Positions 12,298 through 21,639 of a DNA stretch of 64,000 nt are shown here, in pieces. Under the pieces are notes generated by a model, which was not told the DNA's origin, made no database searches, and saw nothing but the letters and a program-made list of their open reading frames with translations. This stretch comes from Bacilli bacterium (lineage in GTDB: Bacteria > Bacillota_I > Bacilli_A > RF39 > UBA660): positions 89,204 through 153,203 of the forward strand of contig JAFQQE010000015.1 in the NCBI GenBank assembly GCA_017411405.1, written 5' to 3'. Made by a program: the position numbers and the translations under genes. The first letter of the stretch is position 1, and each line of letters begins with the position of its first letter.

Positions 12298-12513
12298 CTA
12301 CTTTATATATAGTATAAAAGATATTATTATAAATAAAGCACTCAATACTCCAGTAATTCTAGTTATTAATAATTCAGATCCTCTTTCTTTTTGATTTTGA
12401 AATAAATCTGCATTTCCTCCACTAATAATTTGAGCACCTCCACTTGCTTTATTACTTTGTAATAACACTAATACTATTAATAATATTGCAATTATAATTA
12501 ATACAGTTTCCAT
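12298..12513 (-). CDS. secG: preprotein translocase subunit SecG
   Basis: SecG is a two-pass membrane protein of the SecYEG channel. The 71 residues show two hydrophobic segments separated by the family's polar loop (LLQSNKASGG...GGNADLF). I take the ATG that follows GGGTGAT by three bases; the earlier ATG would add 11 residues without a ribosome site. It precedes rnr in the same direction, as in B. subtilis. Confidence 0.92.
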   Translation of the reverse strand: METVLIIIAILLIVLVLLQSNKASGGAQIISGGNADLFQNQKERGSELLITRITGVLSALFIIISFILYIK

Positions 12514-12725
12514 TATATCACCCAATTTCAATAAATAATTTATCATAATTAATGCTTATTTTCAATACTTTTGAGTCTAAAAGCACGATTTTTTGAAATA
12601 AAACATTAATTTTACAATTATAAACAAAAAAATAGACACTTTAGACATGTAAATAATAAATTCAAACAAAATTTATATAAAAAATTCTAGATAAATATGA
12701 TATACTTAATAAGAGGTGTATATCC

Positions 12726-13979
12726 ATGAGAATGATAGAATTAACTAAAGAACAATTTAATGAATTTGTTAATAATAGTCCATATAAAAATTATTGTCAA
12801 ACAGAAGAATACGGAATCGTTTTGAGGGAAACTGGATTTGAATATAGTTTCGTAGGATATACCACTAATGATTATGAAATATTGGCTGCAGGTATGTTCT
12901 TAACTAAAAAGATTGGTAAAAGATATTATTATGCATATTGCCCCAAAGGATTTATAATAGATTATAAAGATTCTGATTTAGTTAGAAGGTTTACAAGAAA
13001 TTTAATAAAATATTATAAAAGAAAAAACATTATATTTTTAAAAATAAATCCTGAAATACCAATTGCAAATATTGATTATAACAATAACTATAATAGAATA
13101 ACAAACGAAAATATAAATATATTAGAAAATTTAAAATCTTTAGGGTTTAAAAAAAGAAAAGAAACTGAGCCATTACAATTATTACAACCTAAATTAACTG
13201 CATTAATCGATTTAAAAGAATACAACGTAGACTCTTTAGAAAAAAGATTTAGGCATAAAGTTAAAACAACTGAAAATAAAGGCCTAGAACTTGAAATAGC
13301 AGATTCTTCTAAAATAGAAATTTTATATGAATTTGTTAAAAATATGAAAGATAGAAAAATAGATTATTATAAAAATTTTTATAATACATTTAATAAAAAC
13401 GATCAAGCAGATTTGTTGTTAGTTAAAGTAAATTATGAAAAATATCTATTAGGTGCTAAGAAAAAAGTAGAAGAAGAAACAATTAGAAACGAAGAATTAA
13501 ATAAAGAACTTCAAAATAATAATTCAGAAAAAGTATTAAATGAAAAAATGAATTCTGACAAAATATTAGAAGAATATAAACAAGATGTTATATACGCAAC
13601 TCAAGGCCTAAGAAAAAATGAAGATACATATGTAGCGGGTGCAATAGTAATAAAGTACAAAAATAAAATAAGTATATTAATTGCTGGCGTAGATAAAAAC
13701 TATAATAATTTAAACCCAAATTATTTCTTACATCATCAAATACTAGAAAAGTATAAAAAAGATTATGATATAGCTGATATAAATGGTATAGCTGATGACT
13801 TTAACGAAGAATCTAAATTTAGTGGTTTAAATAAATTTAAAATAGGATTTAATCCTACCATAACAGAATATATAGGTGAGTTAGATTTAATTATAAGCGA
13901 ATGGAAATTTAAAATAGTTGAAAAAAATAATTTATTATCTAATGAATTTACAAAAAAAAGAGATACTACTTCAAAATAG
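12726..13979 (+). CDS. FemABX-family aminoacyltransferase (peptidoglycan bridge)
   Basis: Members transfer amino acids from aminoacyl-tRNA to the stem lysine of lipid II, building the interpeptide bridge. The 417-residue protein has two GNAT-like halves, with QTEEYG near the start, the RFRHKVKTTENKG segment and a late FNEESKFSGLNKFKIGF motif typical of FemX/MurM. A charged coiled-coil arm is inserted at about residues 235-285, as in this family. Which amino acid is added is unknown. AGAGGTG lies 7 bases before ATG. The gene is read toward the origin and converges on typA. Its stop codon lies inside the shared terminator. Confidence 0.85.
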   Translation: MRMIELTKEQFNEFVNNSPYKNYCQTEEYGIVLRETGFEYSFVGYTTNDYEILAAGMFLTKKIGKRYYYAYCPKGFIIDYKDSDLVRRFTRNLIKYYKRKNIIFLKINPEIPIANIDYNNNYNRITNENINILENLKSLGFKKRKETEPLQLLQPKLTALIDLKEYNVDSLEKRFRHKVKTTENKGLELEIADSSKIEILYEFVKNMKDRKIDYYKNFYNTFNKNDQADLLLVKVNYEKYLLGAKKKVEEETIRNEELNKELQNNNSEKVLNEKMNSDKILEEYKQDVIYATQGLRKNEDTYVAGAIVIKYKNKISILIAGVDKNYNNLNPNYFLHHQILEKYKKDYDIADINGIADDFNEESKFSGLNKFKIGFNPTITEYIGELDLIISEWKFKIVEKNNLLSNEFTKKRDTTSK

Positions 13980-13988
13980 TATCTTTTT
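13961..13988. terminator. bidirectional terminator between femX-like gene and typA
   Basis: The arms AGATACTA and TAGTATCT are flanked by A-run and T-run. The femX-like stop codon is in the loop side and the typA stop borders the other end. Confidence 0.85.
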
Positions 13989-15789
13989 ATCTTGCACTTC
14001 TAAATCTATCTTTAGGGTCTAATATAGCTTTTCTTATCCTAATAGATTCAGGAGTTATTTCAACTAATTCATCTTCTTCAATAAACTCAAGTGCTTCTTC
14101 TAAAGAAAAGTGTTTAGGAGGTACTAATTGAATAGCATCATCAGAACCGCTTGCTCTAGTATTAGTTAATTGTTTGTTTTTACAAGGATTAACATTTAAA
14201 TCGTTATCACGGTTATGTATCCCAACAACCATTCCAATATAAACATCAACTGCTGGCTCTACTATCAATGTCCCTCTTTCTTGTAAATTCCATAAAGAAT
14301 ATCCAAGCGTTTTACCATTTTCCATCGAAACTAAAACACCATTTTTACGAGTACTCAACTCTCCTACAAAAGGTTTATACTCATCAAAACTACGTACCAT
14401 TACACCTTCACCCTTAGTGTTTGTTATAAAAGAACTTCTATAACCTATTAAACCACGAGTTGGAGCACTAAATTCCATATGAGTAAAATTATCTTCAGTA
14501 GTTTCCATAGACATAAGTAACCCCTTACGTTCTTGTATATCATTAATTACAGTACTAGCATAATCACTTGGACAATTTACGATAACTTTTTCAAAAGGTT
14601 CACATTTTACACCATCTACATCTTTAAATAAAACTTGAGGTTTAGATACAGATAATTCATATCCTTCTCTTCTCATGTTTTCTAAAAGAACCGATAAATG
14701 TAATTCTCCTCTACCACTAACTTTAAAACCATCACTATTTTCTAATTCAGTAACTTCTAATCCAACGTTAGTTTCTAATTCTTTTTCTAATCTTTCTTTT
14801 ATATGTCTATTAGTTAAAAACTTACCACTTTGTCCAGCAAAAGGACTATTATTAACTAAAAAATTCATACTTAAAGTTGGTTTATCAATATGTATAGGAG
14901 ATAAAGGATTTGGTTTTCCTAAACTACAAACAGTATCACCTATACTAATATTAGCACAACCTGCTATCGTTACAATATCTCCAAAATACGCTTCTTGTTT
15001 TTCAACTCTATTTATACCTTCATTAACAAATAATTTACTAACTCTAAAACTAGTTTCAGTTCCATCATTTCTAACTAAAGTTACAGTTTCTCCAGATTTA
15101 ATTTTACCCTTATTTATTCGACCAATTCCAAGTCTTCCTATATAATCATCATAATCCAAAGTACTAATTTGTAATTGTAAATCATCTGTTTCACTACCGT
15201 TAAAAGGTTCTACTTGATTTAAAACGGTATCTAATAAAGGCGATATAGAATCCTCCATATTATTTACATCTAAAGATGACTTACCTTGTTTTGCTATACC
15301 ATAAACTATTGGAAAATCCAATTGTTCATCATTAGCATTTAAATCACAAAATAAATCAAAAGTCATATTAACAACTTCTTCTACTCTGGCATCTTTCTTA
15401 TCAACTTTATTAATAAATAATATAGGTCTTAAATTTTGTTCTAATGCTTTATTTAAAACGAATCTTGTTTGAGGCATTGGCCCTTCAGCACTATCAACTA
15501 TTAATATAACTGTATCAACAGTCTTAATAACTCTTTCTACTTCACTAGAAAAATCAGCATGTCCTGGAGTATCAACTATGTTAATTTTATAATCTTTATA
15601 TCTTATAGCACAATTCTTAGAATAAATAGTAATTCCTCTTTCTTTTTCTAAATCATTACTATCCATAACCCTTTCATCAAAAGTTTCATTTTCTCTAAAT
15701 ACACCATTTTGTTCAAGTAAAGCATCTACTAAAGTACTTTTACCAGCATCAACGTGAGCAACAACAGCAACATTAATTATTTTATCCAT
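13987..15789 (-). CDS. typA: ribosome-associated GTPase TypA/BipA
   Basis: TypA is a translational GTPase involved in ribosome assembly and stress adaptation. The G1 loop AHVDAGKST is at residues 11-19, followed by the family hallmark [21 protein letters not shown] and NKVD. EF-G-like domains III and V and the unique C-terminal domain follow. At 600 residues it is full length. It stands as a single gene. Confidence 0.96.
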   Translation of the reverse strand: MDKIINVAVVAHVDAGKSTLVDALLEQNGVFRENETFDERVMDSNDLEKERGITIYSKNCAIRYKDYKINIVDTPGHADFSSEVERVIKTVDTVILIVDSAEGPMPQTRFVLNKALEQNLRPILFINKVDKKDARVEEVVNMTFDLFCDLNANDEQLDFPIVYGIAKQGKSSLDVNNMEDSISPLLDTVLNQVEPFNGSETDDLQLQISTLDYDDYIGRLGIGRINKGKIKSGETVTLVRNDGTETSFRVSKLFVNEGINRVEKQEAYFGDIVTIAGCANISIGDTVCSLGKPNPLSPIHIDKPTLSMNFLVNNSPFAGQSGKFLTNRHIKERLEKELETNVGLEVTELENSDGFKVSGRGELHLSVLLENMRREGYELSVSKPQVLFKDVDGVKCEPFEKVIVNCPSDYASTVINDIQERKGLLMSMETTEDNFTHMEFSAPTRGLIGYRSSFITNTKGEGVMVRSFDEYKPFVGELSTRKNGVLVSMENGKTLGYSLWNLQERGTLIVEPAVDVYIGMVVGIHNRDNDLNVNPCKNKQLTNTRASGSDDAIQLVPPKHFSLEEALEFIEEDELVEITPESIRIRKAILDPKDRFRSAR

Positions 15790-15853
15790 AATAACACTTC
15801 CTTTTTTTAACTAAATAATAATACTACAAAATACTATGCGATGCAAATAAAAT

Positions 15854-16570
15854 CTATCTTTTTAATAGTTTTTTTATTTCACACTTGTCTATATCGTTTC
15901 TTTTTAAATTAATTTCATTTTCTATTTCCTTTATTTCTTCTTCTATTTTCTTTCGTCTATTAATAGCATCATTATATTTAATGATTAACTTTTCCAATTC
16001 ATCATATTTTGAATTAACATCAAAAATATTCATATCATTACAATATTTAACTAATAAATCTAATTTTCTTTTAAATAAAATACTTTCCTTCTTTTTACTA
16101 TTTAATAAATTAATATCTCTACTACAAAGTTCAATGGCATCCTTAATCAACATTGATTCACCTGTTTTTTCAACAAAACAAATTAATTTAAGACATTCAT
16201 AACTACTCAAACCCAATCTCTTTAAAGGAAAAATACTTTTAGAATGAACTTTAGCTTCATTCCAACCCTTTTTATATTCACCATTTAAACTATCTTTAGA
16301 AACTAATATCCAATCAAATAAAATATAATCTGATGACATTTGTTTTCCAAAATAACGATAATCTATCAAATCAATAAAACCTTCTATTTCTTCTTTAGAA
16401 GCTTTGTTTAAAACTTTTAAAACTCCACTTTTATATTTTTCAATAAATTCTGATAATGTTTTAATATTATCTCTCCTTGAATAATAATATACAACACTAT
16501 TAGAAGGTAAAATCAAATCATACTCATCAACACTATAACTATTCAAAATTGAGTAATCAAATTTTTCCAT
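15854..16570 (-). CDS. unknown protein with C-terminal coiled coil
   Basis: A soluble protein of 238 residues. The first 150 residues have a mixed composition with a conserved-looking patch (SVVYYYSRRDNIKTLSEFI) but no family I recognise. Residues 190-238 form a strongly charged coiled coil (RRKKIEEEIKEIENEI). The ATG follows GGAGGGG. It lies alone between typA and the divergent YfhO-like gene. Confidence 0.55.
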   Translation of the reverse strand: MEKFDYSILNSYSVDEYDLILPSNSVVYYYSRRDNIKTLSEFIEKYKSGVLKVLNKASKEEIEGFIDLIDYRYFGKQMSSDYILFDWILVSKDSLNGEYKKGWNEAKVHSKSIFPLKRLGLSSYECLKLICFVEKTGESMLIKDAIELCSRDINLLNSKKKESILFKRKLDLLVKYCNDMNIFDVNSKYDELEKLIIKYNDAINRRKKIEEEIKEIENEINLKRNDIDKCEIKKLLKR

Positions 16571-16692
16571 AACCCCTCCAAATTAGAAAATATTATAAAA
16601 CACACATCGAATAAAGTCAAACACATTTGAATAGTTTACTTTAATCTTTACATGAATTTATAACATAAGTTATAATTTACTTAGGTGATAAC

Positions 16693-19248
16693 ATGAAAAA
16701 AGTTATTAATTTTATAAAAAAATATAATTACGTTATTTTAACATTTATATTAGCTTTTTTAATTATAGGAATAATATACAAGTTACAAGACGTTGCTCCA
16801 TTAGGTAGAAATTCTATGTTAACAGTAGACTTCTTTCATCAATATGGACCTATGTTAGCAGAATTATTTGACAGAATACAATCAAAAGAAAGTTTATTAT
16901 TTTCATTTAATATAGGACTAGGTATTCCTTTTTTCAGAAACTTTTTTAATTACTTATCTAGCCCTATTAATTTATTAATGTTACTATTTAATAGAAACAA
17001 TGTAGTAATGTCTTATTCTATTATAATAGCGCTCAAAGCTATACTATCTGCTTTAACATGTTCATATTATTTAAAGAAAAAATTTAACACTAAATCCTTA
17101 ACTCTAATAGGATTAAGTTTGTTATATGCTTTCTCTTCTTATTTTGCTGCATATTACTGGAATATAATGTGGATAGACGGTTTATACTTATTACCACTAA
17201 TAATATTAGGTATAGAAAATATAATTAATAAAAATAATGGAGTACTTTATACAATAACACTAACATTAATGTTATACACTAACTATTTTATTGCATATAT
17301 GATTTGTATTTTTGCTTGTATATACTTCATAGCATATTTAATAATAAAAACAGATAAGTTTAAAATAAAAGACATACTAAAAAAATGTTTTAAATTTGCT
17401 TTATGTTCATTAACTTCAGGGTTACTAATGGCTTGGGCATTAATTCCTATGTATGAAGCATTAAGTAGCACCAACGCTACAATGGGTACATTACCAACAA
17501 GCCAATATTATGCATTTACTATTACAGAATTTTTTAAAAATCATCTAACTGGCATAAATCCAACAGTATTCGCTTCAGATATATCCAATAGTCCAAACGT
17601 ATCTTGCGGAATATTATCTATAGCATTATTTATATTATTCTTACTAAATAATAAAATTTCACTAAAAAGAAAAATAGTATACACTTTATTACTATTATTC
17701 TTATCAGCATCATTTTATATAGCACCATTAGACTATATATGGCACGCATTCCATGTACCAAACGATTTACCTTATAGATATTCTTTTATTTATAGTTTTA
17801 TACTTATATTAATAGGAGCATATTCATTAAAACAAATAAAAAACATTTCATATAAAAAAGTATTAATAAGTTTTATACTATGCATAATTTTTATAACATA
17901 TGTATACTTATCTAAATTTGATAACATTTCTACAAACATGATAAAGATAAACTACTTATTAATTACAACTTACTTCTTAATATATAATTTATATCATTTC
18001 TATCCTAAATTAAAAAGATTATCATCAAATATATTTATATTAGTAATAATAATAGAATGTATTTTATCAATAAACCATAAATGGGATATATTACAATACA
18101 TAGACGAATTTTATTATGACTATAACAATATAAATACTAGTATAAAATATATAAAAGAAAATGAAGATGAATTGTTTTATAGAACAGAAAAAGACAATAT
18201 ATTAACATTTAATGATGGAGCATGGTATGACTATTATGGTATGACAACTTTTTCATCGATGGCATATGATAATATATCACAATTAATATATGACTTAGGT
18301 ATGCCAGGAAACGAAATAAACAGTTATTACTATAAACAAAATACCCCTATATTTGACTTAATGTTTAATATAAAATATATAATAGGATATACAAGCGATT
18401 ACACTAGATATGAAGATACACTAACAAACAACGATATTAATACATATAAAAATTTATATACTACCGGATTAATGTTTGGTGTAAACAATACTATAAAAAA
18501 TTGGAAATATAACTATATAAATCCCTTCGAATATCAAAATGATTTTATAGAATATTCGACTAATATAGAAAACACTTTATATAGATTAACATTACTCAAT
18601 AAAGAAATAATACACCAAGCTAATGATGAAACTATAGTAAAATATACCTATATTAATGAATATGATAATATATATTTATATACAAATAATTCTTTAGTAA
18701 ACTATATAATTGTAAACAATAACGTATATTATAAAAACAATGTAAATACAAATGATATCTCACTAAATACTAAACAAGATATATATAATTATTATACATA
18801 TGATGAACCATATATAATAAATGAATTATCAAATAATGATGTAGTAGATATATATGTAAGTTATAATACATATCTAGATGAAGAAATAGACATTTACACC
18901 ATAGATAATAGTAAATTTATTGAAGCATATAATATATTAAATAAAAATAAATTAAATATTACAAAATTTAAAGAACATTATATAGAAGCTAATATAAATT
19001 TAGAAGAAAATAAAACTATATATACATCAATACCATATGATGATGGATGGAACGTTTATTGTAATGGAAAACATATAAACACATTTAAAATAAATGATTC
19101 TTTATTAGGTTTCGATCTAAATAAGGGTAATAATAATATAGTATTAGAATATAAAATAAACAATTTTAATATAAGTCTAGGTATTAGTATATCTACATTA
19201 ATATTTACAATAACTTATTTAATAATAAAAAAAAGGATTAATCGTTAA
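16693..19248 (+). CDS. YfhO-family polytopic membrane protein
   Basis: A protein of 851 residues with about a dozen N-terminal membrane helices, a large extracytoplasmic domain (roughly residues 430-810) and a final hydrophobic anchor. The early motif ML..DFFHQYGPM and GLGIPFFRNFFNYLSSPINL match the YfhO family, GT-C-like proteins; in B. subtilis YfhO works in glycosylation of lipoteichoic acid. The sugar and acceptor here are inference only. GGTGAT precedes ATG by three bases. The gene is read toward the origin and shares a terminator with the convergent lipid kinase. Confidence 0.8.
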   Translation: MKKVINFIKKYNYVILTFILAFLIIGIIYKLQDVAPLGRNSMLTVDFFHQYGPMLAELFDRIQSKESLLFSFNIGLGIPFFRNFFNYLSSPINLLMLLFNRNNVVMSYSIIIALKAILSALTCSYYLKKKFNTKSLTLIGLSLLYAFSSYFAAYYWNIMWIDGLYLLPLIILGIENIINKNNGVLYTITLTLMLYTNYFIAYMICIFACIYFIAYLIIKTDKFKIKDILKKCFKFALCSLTSGLLMAWALIPMYEALSSTNATMGTLPTSQYYAFTITEFFKNHLTGINPTVFASDISNSPNVSCGILSIALFILFLLNNKISLKRKIVYTLLLLFLSASFYIAPLDYIWHAFHVPNDLPYRYSFIYSFILILIGAYSLKQIKNISYKKVLISFILCIIFITYVYLSKFDNISTNMIKINYLLITTYFLIYNLYHFYPKLKRLSSNIFILVIIIECILSINHKWDILQYIDEFYYDYNNINTSIKYIKENEDELFYRTEKDNILTFNDGAWYDYYGMTTFSSMAYDNISQLIYDLGMPGNEINSYYYKQNTPIFDLMFNIKYIIGYTSDYTRYEDTLTNNDINTYKNLYTTGLMFGVNNTIKNWKYNYINPFEYQNDFIEYSTNIENTLYRLTLLNKEIIHQANDETIVKYTYINEYDNIYLYTNNSLVNYIIVNNNVYYKNNVNTNDISLNTKQDIYNYYTYDEPYIINELSNNDVVDIYVSYNTYLDEEIDIYTIDNSKFIEAYNILNKNKLNITKFKEHYIEANINLEENKTIYTSIPYDDGWNVYCNGKHINTFKINDSLLGFDLNKGNNNIVLEYKINNFNISLGISISTLIFTITYLIIKKRINR

Positions 19249-19265
19249 TTAGATTATCCTTTTTT
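19231..19265. terminator. bidirectional terminator
   Basis: AAAAGGATTAATC pairs with GATTATCCTTTTT (one bulged base). It overlaps the 3' ends of both convergent genes. Confidence 0.8.
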
Positions 19266-20176
19266 ATAAATAATTTTTTAACATTTTTATTAGGCATTAA
19301 AATCCTAAAATTATTTAATGTAGTAAACTCAAATGTTTTCGTTCTTCTATCTAACTTCTCTCCATCAATACACCAAGCATTTTTTGGATATAATTCAAAA
19401 TCAAATTTAATTCTACTTGTTTTATAAAATTCTAATCCACTTATTTTATTAGGATCATTATCAATGAGTAATCTTAAAGCTCTAATTATACTTCTTCTTG
19501 TAGTAAAATTACAAAGTAACACTTCAAATTGATTATCATCTAATTTTACATCTTTATAAAACATATTAATTCCACCAATACGATTAGCATTACTAATTAA
19601 TATAAATGAAAAATATCCAGTTTTTTTTAAGCCATTAACTTCATAATCTACTCTATAAGATTTTATAGGTTTAAAAAAATCCTTTACTCCTTGAAACAAG
19701 TAAGCAAAATATCCATATTTCTTTTTCATATATCTAGGAGTATCGTAAGCTATATTTATAAATTTACCTAATCCGGCAACATAAACAAAAGGTCTATCAT
19801 TAACCATACATATATCAATACCTTTTTCATTACCTTCCATCAACATCTTTAAATTAGATTCAAAATTTTTACCATAGCCAAACATAGTTCCAATATCATT
19901 AGTCGTTCCAATTGGTATATTAGCAAGTAATAATTTGTTTTTTCTTTGCATATTACCAGTTACAACTTCATTAAAAGTTCCGTCTCCTCCAACACTAATA
20001 ACCAAATCACAAGATTCTAAATGACTTACTATTTCTTTAGCATGCCCAGCATATTTAGTAGGAATTATTCTTACGTTATAGCCATATTCAGGTAAAACTT
20101 TTTTTGCGCTTTTTAAATTATCTTCATTCATAGTATGACCACTATTTGGATTATAAATTAATACACAATTTTTCAT
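19238..20176 (-). CDS. diacylglycerol/lipid kinase family protein (YegS/DagK-like)
   Basis: It phosphorylates a lipid head such as diacylglycerol, recycling it during lipoteichoic acid and phospholipid turnover. The sequence begins with a typical YNPNSG nucleotide loop and contains the catalytic GGDGTFNEVVTG and IPIGTTND motifs. It is 312 residues, near the usual 290-300. I take the ATG preceded by GGTGATTTGT; the longer frame upstream has no ribosome site. Substrate is not proven. Confidence 0.85.
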   Translation of the reverse strand: MKNCVLIYNPNSGHTMNEDNLKSAKKVLPEYGYNVRIIPTKYAGHAKEIVSHLESCDLVISVGGDGTFNEVVTGNMQRKNKLLLANIPIGTTNDIGTMFGYGKNFESNLKMLMEGNEKGIDICMVNDRPFVYVAGLGKFINIAYDTPRYMKKKYGYFAYLFQGVKDFFKPIKSYRVDYEVNGLKKTGYFSFILISNANRIGGINMFYKDVKLDDNQFEVLLCNFTTRRSIIRALRLLIDNDPNKISGLEFYKTSRIKFDFELYPKNAWCIDGEKLDRRTKTFEFTTLNNFRILMPNKNVKKLFIKKDNLIND

Positions 20177-20245
20177 ACAAATCACCTTATTTAAATTATA
20201 ATACAATTTTTATATATTTCCAAATAAAAAGGAGTAAACAACTCC

Positions 20246-20629
20246 TTAATCATCTATTTCAATGATTGTTTTATTATTTTGTTTTTCTTCTTTAGGAATA
20301 GTTATACATAATGTACCATTATTAAATTTAGCATTAACTAAATTAGTATCAATATCACCTAAATAAAATGATCTAGTATATTCACCATAACTTCTTTCTT
20401 TTCTAATATAGTTTTTTTCATTAGATTCTTCTTTTTTTTCTCTCTTAGCAGTTACAGTTAAATAATTGTCCTTACATTCTATTTTAATATCATTTTTATC
20501 AAACCCAGGTACATCTAATTCAATATTATAAATGCCATCCTTTTCATAAATATCACATTTCATAAAACTATCCTTTGAAGTAACAAAATCATCAAAAAAA
20601 TCATCTAAATAAAATTTTCTTGGTAACAT
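20246..20629 (-). CDS. Hsp20/alpha-crystallin small heat shock protein
   Basis: An ATP-independent holdase chaperone of 127 residues. The alpha-crystallin core (DIYEKDGIYNIELDVPGFDK...NYIRKERSYGEYTRSFYLG) and the C-terminal I-x-I-type motif are present. The start is the ATG after GGAAGGT. A CIRCE operator overlaps the promoter upstream, so HrcA repression is expected. Confidence 0.93.
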   Translation of the reverse strand: MLPRKFYLDDFFDDFVTSKDSFMKCDIYEKDGIYNIELDVPGFDKNDIKIECKDNYLTVTAKREKKEESNEKNYIRKERSYGEYTRSFYLGDIDTNLVNAKFNNGTLCITIPKEEKQNNKTIIEIDD

Positions 20630-20653
20630 ATATACCTTCCTTTCACAATTATA

Positions 20654-20681
20654 ATTATACCACATAATTAGCACTTGTCAA
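20654..20681 (-). promoter_or_regulatory. hsp20 promoter, -35 box inside CIRCE
   Basis: On the minus strand TTGACA (20681-20676) and TATAAT (20659-20654) are 16 bases apart, with TG upstream of the -10. The -35 box is the CIRCE spacer itself, so bound HrcA would cover it. Confidence 0.85.
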
Positions 20682-20694
20682 GTATAAGTGCTAA
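20668..20694. promoter_or_regulatory. CIRCE operator (HrcA site) of hsp20
   Basis: TTAGCACTT, nine bases, AAGTGCTAA: a perfect inverted repeat that differs from the consensus only at the innermost base of each arm (consensus TTAGCACTC-N9-GAGTGCTAA). Confidence 0.93.
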
Positions 20695-20703
20695 TTATCG
20701 TAT

Positions 20704-20730
20704 AAAAAAAGTATCCCTATAATAGAATAC
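20704..20730 (-). terminator. terminator of the ArsP-like permease gene
   Basis: On the minus strand GTATTC pairs with GGATAC (one wobble) and is followed by seven T. Confidence 0.7.
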
Positions 20731-21568
20731 CCATAAAATCTAAAAATATACCAATTAATACACCTATTAAATATAGAGAAATAACAATAAATATATTTTC
20801 TTTTATATTTTTATTAGATTTAAATAAAATTAATATAGCAACACCACTTCCAGTTAACAATCCAGCTATACAAGTTCCAAAACTAATAGCACTATTTAAA
20901 TAAAGTTCACTTAATGCAATACTAGCCCCACAATTAGGGATCAAACCAACTAAAGAACCAACAAACGGACCAAATAAACTATCTTTCATAAATATTTTAC
21001 TAACTAAGCTTTCTCCAAATTGTTCATATAAAAAAGTAATAATAAAACTTGTAATAACAATATATATAAAAGTACTTAAAGTATGTTTTAAACTAGATTT
21101 GATAACCCCATGCTCACAATCACAATGTTCTGTATCACATATTTCATATTCAAATTTCTTATTCTTACTTTTAAATATAAAATCTATAATATACCCAAAA
21201 ACAAAACCTGTTACAAATTTAATAAGTAATATAGAAAATATAACTTTAAAACTTACTCCACGGCTTATCATAATTGGTAACATTTCATCACTTGTAGATA
21301 AATATATAGAAAATAAACACCCTAAAGAAATAACACGTGTTATATAAAAATTAGTTGCCATAACAGAAACACCACATTGTGGTATTAAGCCTAATACACT
21401 ACCTAAAATTGGTCCAAATTTACCAGACTTAGTAATAAACTTTTTTACTCTTTTACTTAATTTATGCTCAATAAATTCTATTATCAAAAATGCTATAAAT
21501 AAAAAAGGTAATAAATTCAAACTATCTTTTAAAGTATGTTTTAAAGTATGTATTAATACTTCTAACAT
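20717..21568 (-). CDS. putative metal/arsenic efflux permease (ArsP_2-like)
   Basis: A polytopic membrane protein of 283 residues made of two similar halves, each carrying G-P-(I/F)-(L/V)-G-S-(V/L)-(L/V)-G-L-I-P-(Q/N)-C-G. The cytoplasmic linker between the halves is a Cys/His-rich stretch (CDTEHCDCEH) that could bind a metal. This architecture matches the putative 10-TM heavy-metal exporter family often labelled arsenic efflux or putative manganese transporter. The ion is not known. GGGGTGAT precedes ATG. No regulator gene is adjacent. Confidence 0.7.
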   Translation of the reverse strand: MLEVLIHTLKHTLKDSLNLLPFLFIAFLIIEFIEHKLSKRVKKFITKSGKFGPILGSVLGLIPQCGVSVMATNFYITRVISLGCLFSIYLSTSDEMLPIMISRGVSFKVIFSILLIKFVTGFVFGYIIDFIFKSKNKKFEYEICDTEHCDCEHGVIKSSLKHTLSTFIYIVITSFIITFLYEQFGESLVSKIFMKDSLFGPFVGSLVGLIPNCGASIALSELYLNSAISFGTCIAGLLTGSGVAILILFKSNKNIKENIFIVISLYLIGVLIGIFLDFMGILL

Positions 21569-21611
21569 AAAATCACCCCATAAACATAAAACAAATTATA
21601 TATTATTGTAT

Positions 21612-21639
21612 AAAAAAAGTCAATTCATAATGAATTAAC
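21612..21639 (-). terminator. terminator of the ABC-F gene
   Basis: On the minus strand GTTAATTC and GAATTGAC pair around ATTAT and are followed by seven T. Confidence 0.8.

Noticed and set aside
21331-21342. CACGTG-centred palindrome in the ArsP-like gene (AACACGTGTT) as a sixth parS
   Set aside because: It lacks the TGTTTC and GAAACA arms, so it does not match the ParB site. The CACGTG near 4222 fails for the same reason.
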